The translations under genes were made by a program, and so were the position numbers. 64,000 nt of DNA from Streptacidiphilus rugosus AM-16 (lineage in GTDB: Bacteria > Actinomycetota > Actinomycetes > Streptomycetales > Streptomycetaceae). The stretch lies in the NCBI RefSeq assembly GCF_000744655.1, contig NZ_JQMJ01000004.1:124001-188000 (forward strand), in the 5' to 3' direction. How positions within the stretch are numbered: position 1 is the stretch's first letter; each line of letters opens with the position of its first letter. The notes under the pieces were generated by a model that made no database searches, was not told the DNA's origin, and worked only from the letters and a program-made list of their open reading frames with translations. Positions 42,543 through 51,124 of the stretch are shown piece by piece.

Positions 42543-44996
42543 TCAGGCGTCGGCTTCGACGGTGATGGCGGCGTGGAGGCGGCGGGTGTGGTCCACGTGG
42601 CGGACCGGGCCGGTGAGGGTGAGGGGGGCGGTCAGGCGCGGGTCGGTGCTGGAGGCGGCGAGGCGGAGTTCCAGCGTGCCGGGTTCGACGATCCTGCGGC
42701 CGTCGCGGCCGGTGAAGGAGGCCAGGTCCGCGGGGACGGCGATCCGCAGGCGCGCCGTTTCGCCGACGGCGAGCGGGACGCGGCGGTAGCCGACCAGGCG
42801 CTGGACCGGCTGGACGACCGAGGCGACCGGGTCGTGCAGGTAGAGCTGCACGACCTCGGTGCCCGGCCGCTCGCCCACGTTGCGCACGGTGAAGGCGAGG
42901 TGGAACTCGCCGTCCGTGTCCGTCTCGGCGCGGTCGATCCGCAGGTCGGTCCAGTCGAAGCGGGTGTAGGTGAGGCCGTGGCCGAAGGCGTAGGCCGCGG
43001 TGGGGTCGGTGCTGGAGACGTCGGTCGCCTGGCCGAGCCTGGCGGCGAGGTAGGTGGAGGGCTGGACGCCGGGGCGGCCGGGGACGCTCACGGGCAGTCG
43101 GCCGCTGGGGTCGACGCGTCCGCTGAGCACGCCGGCCAGGGCGCGCGAGCCGGCCTCGCCGGGGAAGAAGGACTGGAGGATCGCGGCGGCCTCCGCCGTC
43201 GCGCGGCCGAGCGCGTAGGGGCGGCCCGCGGTGAGGGAGAGCACCAGCGGGGTGTCGGTCCCGTCGAGTGCGTCGAGCAGGGTGTCGAGCAGTCGCTGCT
43301 GCACGCCTGGCAGTGCCAGTGATTCCACGTCGCACCCCTCGCCGCTGGTGCCGCGCCCGAACAGGCCGGCGCGGTCGCCGAGGGCCAGGACGACCACGTC
43401 CGCGCCGCGGGCCGCCCGGACCGCCTCGGCGAAGCCGGAGGTGTCGGAGCCGTCGACCGCAGAACCGGCGGCGGTGACGACCTCGGCGTCGGGGAACTCG
43501 CGGCGGATCTCCTCCAGCAGCGTCGGCAGTTCGATGCCGAGCGGCACGTCGGGGTGCTGCCCGCCGACGTGGACGGGGAAGGCGTAGCAGCCCAGCAGCG
43601 CGTGCGCGGTGTCCGCGTTGGGGCCGATGACGGCGATGCGGCCCGGGCGCGAGGGGCCGAGCGGCAGGACGCCCTCGTTGCGCAGCAGGACGACGGACTC
43701 CTCGGCGATCCGCTCGGCCAGGGCGCGGTTGGCCGGGGGGTCCAGGTCGATGCGGCCGCGCAGGTCGGCCGCGGCCGGGACGTCGGCGAGCGCGGCGGGC
43801 AGCGGGGTCCAGTCGGGGTCGAGCAGGCCGAGCTCGGCCTTCTGGACGAGCACCCGGCGCAGGGCCCGGTCCACCAGCTCCTCGGGGACGGTTCCCGCCT
43901 CGACGGCGTCCTGCAGCGGTTGTCCGAAGGTCCGCACGGTGGGCAGTTCGACGTCGACGCCGCTGGCGAGGGCGGTTCCGGCGGCGTCGGACCAGTCCGC
44001 GGCGACGCCGTGGAGCAGTTTGAGGAAGGCGACGCCGAAGTAGTCGGAGACGACCGTGCCGGTGAAGCCCCACTCCTGGCGCAGCAGTCCGGTCAGCAGG
44101 GCCTCGTCGGCGGCGGAGGGGATGCCGTCCGTGTCGGTGTAGGCGTGCATGACCGAGCGCGGCCGGCCTTCGCGCAGCGCCATCTCGAACGGGGCCAGGA
44201 TGACGTCGGCGCGCTCGCGGGCGCCCATCCCGACGGGGGCGTGGTTGCGCCCGGCGCGGGATGCGGAGTAGCCGGCGAAGTGCTTGAGCGTGGCGACGAC
44301 GCCTGCGGACTCCAGGCCCTGGACGTAGGCGGTGGCGACGGTGCCGACGAGGTAGGGGTCCTCGCCGATGGTCTCCTCGACGCGTCCCCAGCGGGCGTCG
44401 CGCACGACGTCGAGGACCGGGGCGAGGCCCTGGTGGACGCCGACCGCGCGCAGGTCCGCGCCGATCGCCCGGGCCATGGTGCTGACCAGGTCCGGATCGA
44501 AGGAGGCGCCCCAGGAGAGCGGGACCGGGTAGGCGGTTGCGCCCCAGGCGGCGAACCCGGCCAGGCACTCCTCGTGGGCGAGCGCCGGGATGCCGAAACG
44601 GTTGGCGCCGGCGATGCGGCGCTGGGTGCGGGCCAGCGAGAGCGCGCCGAGGGCGGGGTCGACGGGAGCGGTGCCGAAGGGCCTGGTCAGCTGGCCGAGG
44701 CCGTGCGGCAGCAGGTCGTCCAGGTCGACGGGCTCCTCCAGCTCGTGCTGGTGCGGCGCGACCTCCCCACCCTCGGCGGAGGCGCCGACCCAGACGCCGA
44801 CGAGCTGGGCGAGCTTCTCGCGCAGGGTCATCGCCTCGATCAGGGCCTGGGCGCGCGTGGCCGGGTCGAGTCCGGTGTCCTGCCACCGCGGCAGCGTGGT
44901 GACCTCGGCGTCCCCGCGGGTGGGGGCGGGCTCCGTGCGGACGGGCTCGGTGCGGGCAGGCTCGGTGCGGGCAGGCGGGTTCACGGGCTCTCTCAT
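42543..44996 (-). CDS. bxlA: GH3 glycoside hydrolase, probable beta-xylosidase
   Basis: 817 residues, cytoplasmic (no signal peptide). The GH3 N-terminal barrel has the nucleophile Asp in FTGTVVSDYFGVAFL (about residue 285) and upstream KHFAGYSASRAGRNHAPVG (substrate-binding K-H and R). The C-terminal alpha/beta sandwich (DVVVLALGDRAGLFGRGTSGEGCD) and fibronectin-III-like domain (FTVRNVGERPGTEVVQLYL) are complete. It is the last gene of the importer operon, overlapping the permease gene by four bases, so it should split xylo-oligosaccharides after uptake. The gene name follows the bxl operons of other streptomycetes and is based on context. Confidence 0.9.
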   Translation of the reverse strand: MREPVNPPARTEPARTEPVRTEPAPTRGDAEVTTLPRWQDTGLDPATRAQALIEAMTLREKLAQLVGVWVGASAEGGEVAPHQHELEEPVDLDDLLPHGLGQLTRPFGTAPVDPALGALSLARTQRRIAGANRFGIPALAHEECLAGFAAWGATAYPVPLSWGASFDPDLVSTMARAIGADLRAVGVHQGLAPVLDVVRDARWGRVEETIGEDPYLVGTVATAYVQGLESAGVVATLKHFAGYSASRAGRNHAPVGMGARERADVILAPFEMALREGRPRSVMHAYTDTDGIPSAADEALLTGLLRQEWGFTGTVVSDYFGVAFLKLLHGVAADWSDAAGTALASGVDVELPTVRTFGQPLQDAVEAGTVPEELVDRALRRVLVQKAELGLLDPDWTPLPAALADVPAAADLRGRIDLDPPANRALAERIAEESVVLLRNEGVLPLGPSRPGRIAVIGPNADTAHALLGCYAFPVHVGGQHPDVPLGIELPTLLEEIRREFPDAEVVTAAGSAVDGSDTSGFAEAVRAARGADVVVLALGDRAGLFGRGTSGEGCDVESLALPGVQQRLLDTLLDALDGTDTPLVLSLTAGRPYALGRATAEAAAILQSFFPGEAGSRALAGVLSGRVDPSGRLPVSVPGRPGVQPSTYLAARLGQATDVSSTDPTAAYAFGHGLTYTRFDWTDLRIDRAETDTDGEFHLAFTVRNVGERPGTEVVQLYLHDPVASVVQPVQRLVGYRRVPLAVGETARLRIAVPADLASFTGRDGRRIVEPGTLELRLAASSTDPRLTAPLTLTGPVRHVDHTRRLHAAITVEADA

Positions 44997-45829
44997 TTTC
45001 CGCCGACCCCCATCAGCCCCTGGATCAGGGCGCGGCGGGCGAACAGGTAGACGACGAGGACGGGCAGCATCGACAGGACCACGGCACTGAGCAGGCCGGG
45101 GGCGTCGACGCCGTGCTCGGTCTGGAAGTTGTACAGACCGAGGGTGATGACCTTGGTGGAGTCGGACTGGGTGAGCACGAGCGGGAAGAGGAAGCCGTTC
45201 CAGGCCTGGAGGGCGGAGAAGACGACGACGGTGGAGAGCCCGCTGCGGGAGAGCGGCAGCACCAGCTGCCAGAAGACCCGCCAGGGGCTCGCGCCGTCGA
45301 CGGCCATCGCCTCGTACAGCTCGGGGGTGATGTCGCGCATCGCGCCGGTGAGCACGAGCGTGCAGATGGGCAGCGAGAAGGCGGCGGTGGGCAGGATCAC
45401 GCCGAGCAGGTTGTCGTAGAGGCCGGCCTTGCTGATGACGTAGAACATCGGCACGATCACGGCCTGCGCCGGGACCGCGAGGCCCAGCAGGAAGGTACGG
45501 AACACCGTTCCCGTGGCGCGGCTGCGGCTTCTGACGATGGCGTAGGCGAGCGGCGGCACCAGCAGCAGCACCAGGGCGACCACGCTCGCGGTCACCACCA
45601 GCGTGTTGACGAAGTCCTGGCCGAAGCCGCCGGAGAAGGCGTCCAGGTAGTTCTGCAGGGTGAGGTGGGAGGGGAAGCTGAGCGGTCCTGCGTTCGCGTA
45701 GTCGGACTGGGTGCGCAGCGTCGTCAGCAGCAGGACGTAGAGCGGCACCCCGACCAGCAGCAGCCAGACCATCGAGCCGAGCCCGGCGAGGTAGTTGGGG
45801 CGTCGGGCGGTGGCGTGTCGGCGGATCAC
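44993..45829 (-). CDS. bxlG: Sugar ABC transporter permease (second), MalG type
   Basis: 278 residues from a GTG at 45829 that overlaps the stop of the first permease by four bases. Six membrane helices are seen, with the EAA loop EAMAVDGASPWRVFWQLVLPLSRSG (E-A-x3-D-G-A) that docks on the ATPase. No ATPase is encoded in this operon: importers of this family usually share the MsiK ATPase encoded elsewhere. It imports xylo-oligosaccharides with the binding protein and first permease. Confidence 0.9.
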   Translation of the reverse strand: MIRRHATARRPNYLAGLGSMVWLLLVGVPLYVLLLTTLRTQSDYANAGPLSFPSHLTLQNYLDAFSGGFGQDFVNTLVVTASVVALVLLLVPPLAYAIVRSRSRATGTVFRTFLLGLAVPAQAVIVPMFYVISKAGLYDNLLGVILPTAAFSLPICTLVLTGAMRDITPELYEAMAVDGASPWRVFWQLVLPLSRSGLSTVVVFSALQAWNGFLFPLVLTQSDSTKVITLGLYNFQTEHGVDAPGLLSAVVLSMLPVLVVYLFARRALIQGLMGVGGK

Positions 45830-46785
45830 AGGCCCTCCACCGTGCTGCGCATCCGGTCGTAGCCGGAGAGCCGTACCACGGCCAGCGAGATGACCGTCGC
45901 GACGACGACCAGGACCAGGGCGACGGCCGAGGCGCCGCCGAAGTCGAAGCTCTTGAAGCCCTGTTGGTACATGTAGTAGGCGCTGATCGTGGTGTCGGTG
46001 CCGGGCCCGCCCTGGGTGAGGATGAGCACGGTGTCGAAGGTGGTGAGCCCGCCGACGACCATCAGCACCATCGAGGTGATGATCGTGTTGCGCAGCTGCG
46101 GCAGCGTGATGTGGAAGAACTGCCGCACCCGTCCGGCGCCGTCGATGGCGGCCGCCTGGTAGAGCACCTGCGGCACGGCCCGCGCGCCGCCCTGGTAGAT
46201 GAGCGTGTGCAGCGGGGTCCACTGCCAGGCGCCGACGAAGGCGAGGACGCCGATCGAGCCGGCCTGGCTGCCGAGCAGGTTGCCGTCGCCGAAGAGCCAG
46301 CTCGCCTGGGCGGGGATGCCGAAGTTGGGGTCGAGCAGGGCGCGCCAGAGGACCGAGACGGCGGTGGCGGAGAGCAGCAGCGGTACGAAGTAGATCGCGG
46401 ACAGGATCGCCCGGTTGCGCTGGTGTCCGGCCGCCCAGACCCCGAGCAGCAGGCTGATCGGGGTCTGGACGACGACGCCGAGCGTGGTGAGCAGGGCGCT
46501 GAGCCAGAGGCTCTTGATCATGACGGGGTCGTGCCAGAGGGCGGTCCAGTTCGCCAGTCCGGCCGGCTGCGGCGAGCCGATGCCGTTCCAGGTGGTGAAG
46601 GAGAGCACCGCGACGAGCACGAGCGGGACGATCGCGAAGAGGGCGAAGAAGGCGGTGGCCGGTGCCGCCCAGGCCAGGCCGGGGCGGGTGACCCCGGCCC
46701 CGCCCCGGGCCCGGCGGCGGCCCGCCGCCGCGGCGGGGGCGGGCGGCGCCGGAGCGGGGGCCGGGGCGGCGGAGATGCTGGTCAT
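45826..46785 (-). CDS. bxlF: Sugar ABC transporter permease (first), MalF type
   Basis: 319 residues from the ATG at 46785 (a GTG at 46794 is also possible). A Pro/Ala-rich cytoplasmic tail precedes six membrane helices. The EAA loop is YQAAAIDGAGRVRQFFHITLPQL (A-A-x-D-G-A). It forms the translocation channel together with the second permease. The operon order binding protein, permease, permease, GH3 glycosidase is that of the bxlEFGA xylo-oligosaccharide operon. Confidence 0.9.
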   Translation of the reverse strand: MTSISAAPAPAPAPPAPAAAAGRRRARGGAGVTRPGLAWAAPATAFFALFAIVPLVLVAVLSFTTWNGIGSPQPAGLANWTALWHDPVMIKSLWLSALLTTLGVVVQTPISLLLGVWAAGHQRNRAILSAIYFVPLLLSATAVSVLWRALLDPNFGIPAQASWLFGDGNLLGSQAGSIGVLAFVGAWQWTPLHTLIYQGGARAVPQVLYQAAAIDGAGRVRQFFHITLPQLRNTIITSMVLMVVGGLTTFDTVLILTQGGPGTDTTISAYYMYQQGFKSFDFGGASAVALVLVVVATVISLAVVRLSGYDRMRSTVEGL

Positions 46786-46804
46786 GGGTCCCACGGCTCC
46801 TTGT

Positions 46805-48148
46805 CTACGAGGTGGGCAGGGCCTGCATGGCCTTGACGAAGCCGTCGGTGTCGAGCTTCCCGTCGAAGAACTCCTGGACGGCCTGGTGGATCGGGGTGAT
46901 CGCGGACGGCGGGTAGGCCTGGTCCCAGGAGAGCTGGAACGAGGGCGCCTGCTTGACCAGGTTGTACTGGTACTGCGAGTAGGCCGGGTCGGCGGAGCCG
47001 CTGAGGAACTGCGGGGTGTTCGTGGTGGTGGGCAGGTTGCCGATGCCGAGCTGCGCCTTCACGAACTCGTCGGAGTACATGAGCTTGAGGAACTGGGCGA
47101 CGGCGTCCGGGTGCTTGGTGGTCTTCAGCACCGAGTAGAAGTTGTTGGTGTTGCCGACGACGTCGTTCGGGTCGCCCGCACCGCCGGTGACGGTCGGGAA
47201 GGCGCTGTAGCCGAGACCGTTCTTGGCGAAGTCCGGGTCGTTGGACTGCTGGGTGGAGTACTCCCAGGAGCCCATCAGCTCGAAGGCGGCCTTGCCCTTG
47301 GCGAGCAGCGCGGGGGAACCGCCGTCGGTGTACTTGACCGAGTCGTAGTTGCTGCCGAAGGCGCCCGCGTCGATGAGCTGCTTGAGCATCCCGAGGGCCT
47401 TGCGGCTCTCCGGGCTCGCCCAGGCGGTGGCGTCACCGCCGAGCGCCTTCTGGAAGAGGCCGGGTCCGGCGACGCGGTCGTAGGCGTACTCGAACCACAT
47501 CAGGGTGGGCCACTGGTCGCCGCCGCCCAGGGCGATCGGCGTGACGCCCTTGGCCTTCAGGGCGTGCACGTCGGCGAGCAGGTCGTCCCAGGTGGCGGGC
47601 GGGGTGAGGCCGGCGTCGGCGAGGGTCTTCTTGTTGTCGAAGAGCAGCACCGGCTGGGTGCCGCGCATCGGGACGCCGTAGGACTTGCCGTCGATGACGG
47701 CGGTGTTGAAGACCGAGGGCAGGAAGTTCGCCTTCAGCCCGGGGTCCTTGGCGATCATGTCGTCCAGGGGCAGCAGCAGTCCGGCCTTGACGAAGGGGGC
47801 GATGCTGCCGCCGCCCCAGTTGAAGAAGACGTCCGGTGCCTGGGACGTGGTGATGACCGTCTGGAGCTTGGTCTGGTAGTCCGCGCCGGGGATGGTGTCG
47901 AGCACGGCCTTGACCTTGGAGGTCTTGTTGAAGGTGTCCACGAGCTGCTTCTCGACGGTGTTGCCGGCGTCGCCGTAGACCAGCACGTGGATCACGCCCG
48001 CTCCCCCGCCCGAGGCTCCGGCGGAGCTGCCGCCCGAGCCGCAGCCCGCGGTCAGACCGATCACGAGAGCGGAGGCCGCCGCGGTCATCGCGGCCCGGTT
48101 GAATCCTCTGGTCGTTCCGCCGCGGGTGGCGCCTCTGAAAGGTCCCAT
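46805..48148 (-). CDS. bxlE: Extracellular sugar-binding lipoprotein of the importer
   Basis: 447 residues from the ATG at 48148 (GAAGGA 11-16 nt upstream). The signal peptide ends in the lipobox LTAGC, so it is anchored to the outer face of the membrane. The mature protein is a family 1 solute-binding protein with two lobes: VEKQLVDTFNKTSKVKAVLDT, FFNWGGGSIAPFVKAGLLLPL, and the C-terminal FQLSWDQAYPPSAITPIHQAVQEFFDGK. Aromatic residues typical of sugar binding are numerous. It captures xylo-oligosaccharides and hands them to the two permeases encoded downstream. Its promoter is 48200-48228, with a layout shared with the xylanase gene. Confidence 0.92.
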   Translation of the reverse strand: MGPFRGATRGGTTRGFNRAAMTAAASALVIGLTAGCGSGGSSAGASGGGAGVIHVLVYGDAGNTVEKQLVDTFNKTSKVKAVLDTIPGADYQTKLQTVITTSQAPDVFFNWGGGSIAPFVKAGLLLPLDDMIAKDPGLKANFLPSVFNTAVIDGKSYGVPMRGTQPVLLFDNKKTLADAGLTPPATWDDLLADVHALKAKGVTPIALGGGDQWPTLMWFEYAYDRVAGPGLFQKALGGDATAWASPESRKALGMLKQLIDAGAFGSNYDSVKYTDGGSPALLAKGKAAFELMGSWEYSTQQSNDPDFAKNGLGYSAFPTVTGGAGDPNDVVGNTNNFYSVLKTTKHPDAVAQFLKLMYSDEFVKAQLGIGNLPTTTNTPQFLSGSADPAYSQYQYNLVKQAPSFQLSWDQAYPPSAITPIHQAVQEFFDGKLDTDGFVKAMQALPTS

Positions 48149-48199
48149 CGCCTGACCGTCCTTCGATTGTTTCGGAGTCATTGCCGAATGTTGTGGGGA

Positions 48200-48228
48200 A
48201 ACCTAGGCCCGGCTTCCGGGGCCGTCAA
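48200..48228 (-). promoter_or_regulatory. Promoter of the xylo-oligosaccharide import operon
   Basis: On the minus strand TTGACG (48223-48228), 17 nt, TAGGTT (48200-48205). Nine nt further on is CATTCGGCAAT (48180-48190 on the plus strand as its complement), and then a CGAAA/TCGA-containing stretch at 48162-48176, a weak operator candidate. Hexamers, spacing and the 11-bp motif match the xylanase promoter. Confidence 0.8.
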
Positions 48229-48342
48229 GGGTCCGTACGCGCCCGCCTCGTTGCGCACCGGCCTCACCCAGGGGCTACCATCCGTGCCGTGAGCTCTTCC
48301 GTGGCACGGAATTCGCAGGCACGAACGACCGAGGAGGGGCCC

Positions 48343-49371
48343 GTGACGGGGACGGCGACATTGGCGGAGATCGCCCGGGAGGCGGGCGTCTCGGCTCCGA
48401 CTGTTTCGAAAGTCCTCAACGGGCGCGCCGACGTGGCCCCGGCCACCCGCGAGCGCGTCGAGGAACTGCTGCGGGTGCACGGCTACCGGCGCCGCCGCAG
48501 TGCGACGCAGGCCGCGCCGCTGCTCGAACTCGTCTTCCACGAGCTGGAGAGCGCCTGGGCCATGGAGGTCATCAGGGGCGTGGAGAACGTGGTCCGCGAG
48601 GAGGGCCTCAGCGTCGTGCTGTCCGAGTCCTCCGGGCGGCTCAGCCTCGGGCAGTCCTGGGTGGACGGGGTGCTGGCCCGGCGTCCGACCGGCGTGGTGC
48701 TGGTGCTGTCCGGCCTGGACCGGGCCCTGCAGGAGCAGCTGACCAGCCGGGACATCCCCTTCGTGGTGATGGACCCGGCCGGCGACCCCGGCCAGGAGGT
48801 GCCCGCGGTGGGCGCGACCAACTGGCACGGCGGCCTGGCCGCCACCCGGCACCTGCTGGAGCTCGGCCACCGGCGGATCGGCGTCATCGGCGGGCCCACG
48901 GGAATGATGTGCAGCCGCGCCAGGATCGACGGCTACCGCGCGGCGCTGGAGACCGCGGGCGTCGCCTTCGATCCCGGCCTGGTCCGCGACGGCGACTTCC
49001 ACCACGAGGCGGGCTACGCGGCGGGGCTCGACCTGCTCCGGCTCGCCGACCGGCCGACCGCCGTCTTCACCGGCAACGACCTGCAGGCGCTGGGCCTGTA
49101 CGAGGCGGCGCGGGAGCTCGGCCTGCGGATTCCCGAGGACCTGAGCGTGGTCGGCTTCGACGACCTGCCGCTGGCCCGCTGGGTCGGGCCGCCGCTGACC
49201 ACGGTCCGTCAGCCGCTGACCGAGATGGCGGAGGTGGCCACCCGGATGGTGCTGGACCTGGCCCGGGGCGTGCAGCCGAGCACGGTGCGCGTGGAACTTG
49301 CGACCAGTCTGGTGGAGCGCAGCAGCACCGCCGCGCCCGCCGGAGCAGCAGGAACCGCAGGCCGCCGCTGA
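48343..49371 (+). CDS. bxlR: LacI-family repressor of the xylan genes
   Basis: 342 residues from the GTG at 48343, preceded by GAGGAGGGG; a GTG at 48289 would add 18 unlike residues. The helix-turn-helix is TLAEIAREAGVSAPTVSKVLNG with hinge ERVEELLRVHGY. The periplasmic-binding-like domain follows (VPAVGATNWHGGLAATRHLLELGHRRIGVIGG in overlapping parts; ending DLSVVGFDDLPLARWVGPPLTTVRQP). It should bind CGAAAGTTTCG-type operators and be released by xylobiose or longer oligomers. It is divergent from the importer operon and upstream of the xylanase. A 13-bp terminator lies 18 nt after the stop. Confidence 0.92.
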   Translation: MTGTATLAEIAREAGVSAPTVSKVLNGRADVAPATRERVEELLRVHGYRRRRSATQAAPLLELVFHELESAWAMEVIRGVENVVREEGLSVVLSESSGRLSLGQSWVDGVLARRPTGVVLVLSGLDRALQEQLTSRDIPFVVMDPAGDPGQEVPAVGATNWHGGLAATRHLLELGHRRIGVIGGPTGMMCSRARIDGYRAALETAGVAFDPGLVRDGDFHHEAGYAAGLDLLRLADRPTAVFTGNDLQALGLYEAARELGLRIPEDLSVVGFDDLPLARWVGPPLTTVRQPLTEMAEVATRMVLDLARGVQPSTVRVELATSLVERSSTAAPAGAAGTAGRR

Positions 49372-49389
49372 CGCGCACTGCCGCACGCC

Positions 49390-49429
49390 GCGCGGGGCGG
49401 CCTGCGTCGTGACGGGGGCCGCCCCGCGC
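49390..49429 (+). terminator. Terminator of the LacI gene
   Basis: A perfect 13-bp inverted repeat (49390-49402 with 49417-49429, 14-nt loop) separates the repressor gene from the xylanase promoter. Confidence 0.8.
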
Positions 49430-49433
49430 ACCG

Positions 49434-49462
49434 TTGACGGGTCGACGACCTGGCCCTAGGGT
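49434..49462 (+). promoter_or_regulatory. Promoter of the xylanase gene
   Basis: TTGACG (49434-49439), 17 nt, TAGGGT (49457-49462). The expected start of transcription is about 49470, at the motif CATTCGGCAAT (49472-49482). Confidence 0.85.
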
Positions 49463-49485
49463 CTGCGCTTGCATTCGGCAATTCT

Positions 49486-49500
49486 GTCGAAAGTTTCGAC
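49486..49500. promoter_or_regulatory. XlnR/BxlR-type operator of the xylanase gene
   Basis: GTCGAAA-G-TTTCGAC, a perfect 15-bp palindrome downstream of the -10 box and upstream of the start codon. Its core CGAAAGTTTCG is the conserved box reported in front of Streptomyces xylanase genes, the target of LacI-type repressors. A half copy, GTCGAAAGGAC, overlaps the ribosome-binding site. Confidence 0.88.
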
Positions 49501-49518
49501 GCGTCGAAAGGACCCGCC

Positions 49519-51024
49519 GTGTCCACCCGCACACGCACTCCTCAGCGCGACTTACCGCCGGACGACGGACGCCCGCACCCCCGCGGCCGGGGCCGACGTC
49601 CGTTCCTGGCCGTCGCGGTCGCCGGTCTCGCCGCCGGGGCGCTGCTGGTCACCGGACTCGCCGCCGAGGCCGGCTCCGCCAGCGCGGCCGGCAGCGCCGG
49701 ACTGAAGACCCTGGCCGAGGCGAAGGGCCGCTACTTCGGGACCGCCCTGACCCAGTCCAACCTGTCCGTTCCCGCGCTCACCGCCGTCGCGGCCGCCCAG
49801 TTCGACATGGTGACCCCCGGCAACGAGATGAAGTGGGACACCACCGAACCCTCGAACGGCAGCTACAACTTCGCGCCCGGGGACCAGATCGTCTCCTACG
49901 CCCAGTCGATCGGCGCCAAGGTGCGCGGTCACAACCTGGTCTGGCACAGCCAGCTGCCCTCCTGGGTCAGCAGCCTGCCGACCGCCCAGGTGCAGGCCGC
50001 CATGGAGGCCCACATCACCACGGAGGCGACGCACTACAAGGGCAAGGTCTACTCCTGGGACGTCGTCAACGAGCCGTTCAACGAGGACGGCACGCTGCGG
50101 CAGGACGCCTTCTACGCCGCCATGGGCAGCGGCTACATCGCGGACGCGCTGCGCACCGCGCATGCGGCCGACCCCGGGGCCAAGCTCTACCTGAACGACT
50201 ACAACATCGAGGGCGAGAACGCGAAGAGCGACGCGATGTACAACCTGGTCTCCTCGCTCAAGGCCCAGGGCGTGCCCATCGACGGCGTGGGCCTGGAGAG
50301 CCACTTCATCCTCGGCCAGGTCCCCTCCACGCTGCAGGCCAACATGCAGCGGTTCGCCGCGCTCGGCGTGAACGTCGCGGTCACCGAGCTCGACGACCGG
50401 ATCCAGTTGCCCGCGAGCAGCGCCAACCTGTCCCAGCAGGCCTCCGACTACGCGGCCGTGGTCAACGCCTGCCTGACGGTGACCGGCTGCGTGGGCGTCT
50501 CGCAGTGGGGCGTGGGCGACGCGGACTCGTGGATCCCCGGCACCTTCTCCGGCTACGGCGCGGCGACCATGTACGACAACAACTACCAGCCGAAGCCCGC
50601 GTACTCGGCCGTGGTCACGGCCCTGGGCGGATCGACGTCGAGCCCGTCGGCGTCGGCCTCCGCGTCGGCCTCGCCCTCGCCGTCCGCGAGCGCGACGGGG
50701 TCGGCCGGCGCGTGCAAGGTGGCCGACGTCGTGAACGCGTGGAACACCGGACTGACCGAGAACATCACCCTCACCAACACGGGCAGCACCACGATCTCCG
50801 GCTGGTCGCTCGGCTTCACCCTGCCGGCCGGGCAGACGGTCACCTCCGCGTGGAACACCACGATCACCCCGGCGAGCGGAACCGTCACCGGGGTGAACCT
50901 GAGCTACAACGGGACCCTCGCTCCCGGCGCCGCCACCACGATCGGATTCCAGGCGACGCACACCGGGAACGCGGCCGCGCCCGCGGCCTTCACCCTCAAC
51001 GGGAGGTCCTGCACCGCGGGCTGA
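49519..51024 (+). CDS. Secreted GH10 endo-beta-1,4-xylanase with CBM2
   Basis: 501 residues from a GTG. A long signal peptide with basic region HPRGRGRRPF and hydrophobic core LAVAVAGLAAGALLVTGLA is followed by the GH10 barrel (about 60-372), with acid/base Glu185 in SWDVVNEPFNED and nucleophile Glu290 in VAVTELDDRI. A Ser/Ala/Pro linker (372-397) leads to a carbohydrate-binding module of family 2 (398-501, with NAWNTGLTENITLTNTG and SGWSLGFTLPAGQ). It cuts xylan outside the cell; the products enter through the importer encoded at 44993-48148. It is under the CGAAAGTTTCG operator. Catalytic residues and length are standard. Confidence 0.96.
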   Translation: MSTRTRTPQRDLPPDDGRPHPRGRGRRPFLAVAVAGLAAGALLVTGLAAEAGSASAAGSAGLKTLAEAKGRYFGTALTQSNLSVPALTAVAAAQFDMVTPGNEMKWDTTEPSNGSYNFAPGDQIVSYAQSIGAKVRGHNLVWHSQLPSWVSSLPTAQVQAAMEAHITTEATHYKGKVYSWDVVNEPFNEDGTLRQDAFYAAMGSGYIADALRTAHAADPGAKLYLNDYNIEGENAKSDAMYNLVSSLKAQGVPIDGVGLESHFILGQVPSTLQANMQRFAALGVNVAVTELDDRIQLPASSANLSQQASDYAAVVNACLTVTGCVGVSQWGVGDADSWIPGTFSGYGAATMYDNNYQPKPAYSAVVTALGGSTSSPSASASASASPSPSASATGSAGACKVADVVNAWNTGLTENITLTNTGSTTISGWSLGFTLPAGQTVTSAWNTTITPASGTVTGVNLSYNGTLAPGAATTIGFQATHTGNAAAPAAFTLNGRSCTAG

Positions 51025-51070
51025 CCGGTCGGGCTTCCCCGTCCGTCTCCCTGTCCGTCCCCCACTCGTC

Positions 51071-51096
51071 CGGCGGCGGCCTCCGGGCCGCCGCCG
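51071..51096 (+). terminator. Intercistronic hairpin between xylanase and deacetylase
   Basis: A perfect 11-bp GC stem (51071-51081 with 51086-51096), TCCG loop. It may be a partial terminator or an mRNA-stabilising hairpin that sets the ratio of the two products. Confidence 0.6.
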
Positions 51097-51124
51097 CCCC
51101 CCACGACCTCGTCGAGGAGCACAC

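Noticed and set aside
42439..44886. Long minus-strand frame shifted against the GH3 gene
   Set aside because: Extreme Arg/Pro content and no motifs; the GH3 frame has complete catalytic and domain signatures.
45113..46836. Plus-strand frames opposite the two permease genes
   Set aside because: Acidic/Gly-rich mirror products; the permeases have EAA loops and membrane helices.
44993..48148. Cellobiose (ceb) operon
   Set aside because: The TGGGAGCGCTCCCA operator of CebR is not seen, the glycosidase is GH3 rather than GH1, and a GH10 xylanase with the CGAAAGTTTCG box lies beside it.
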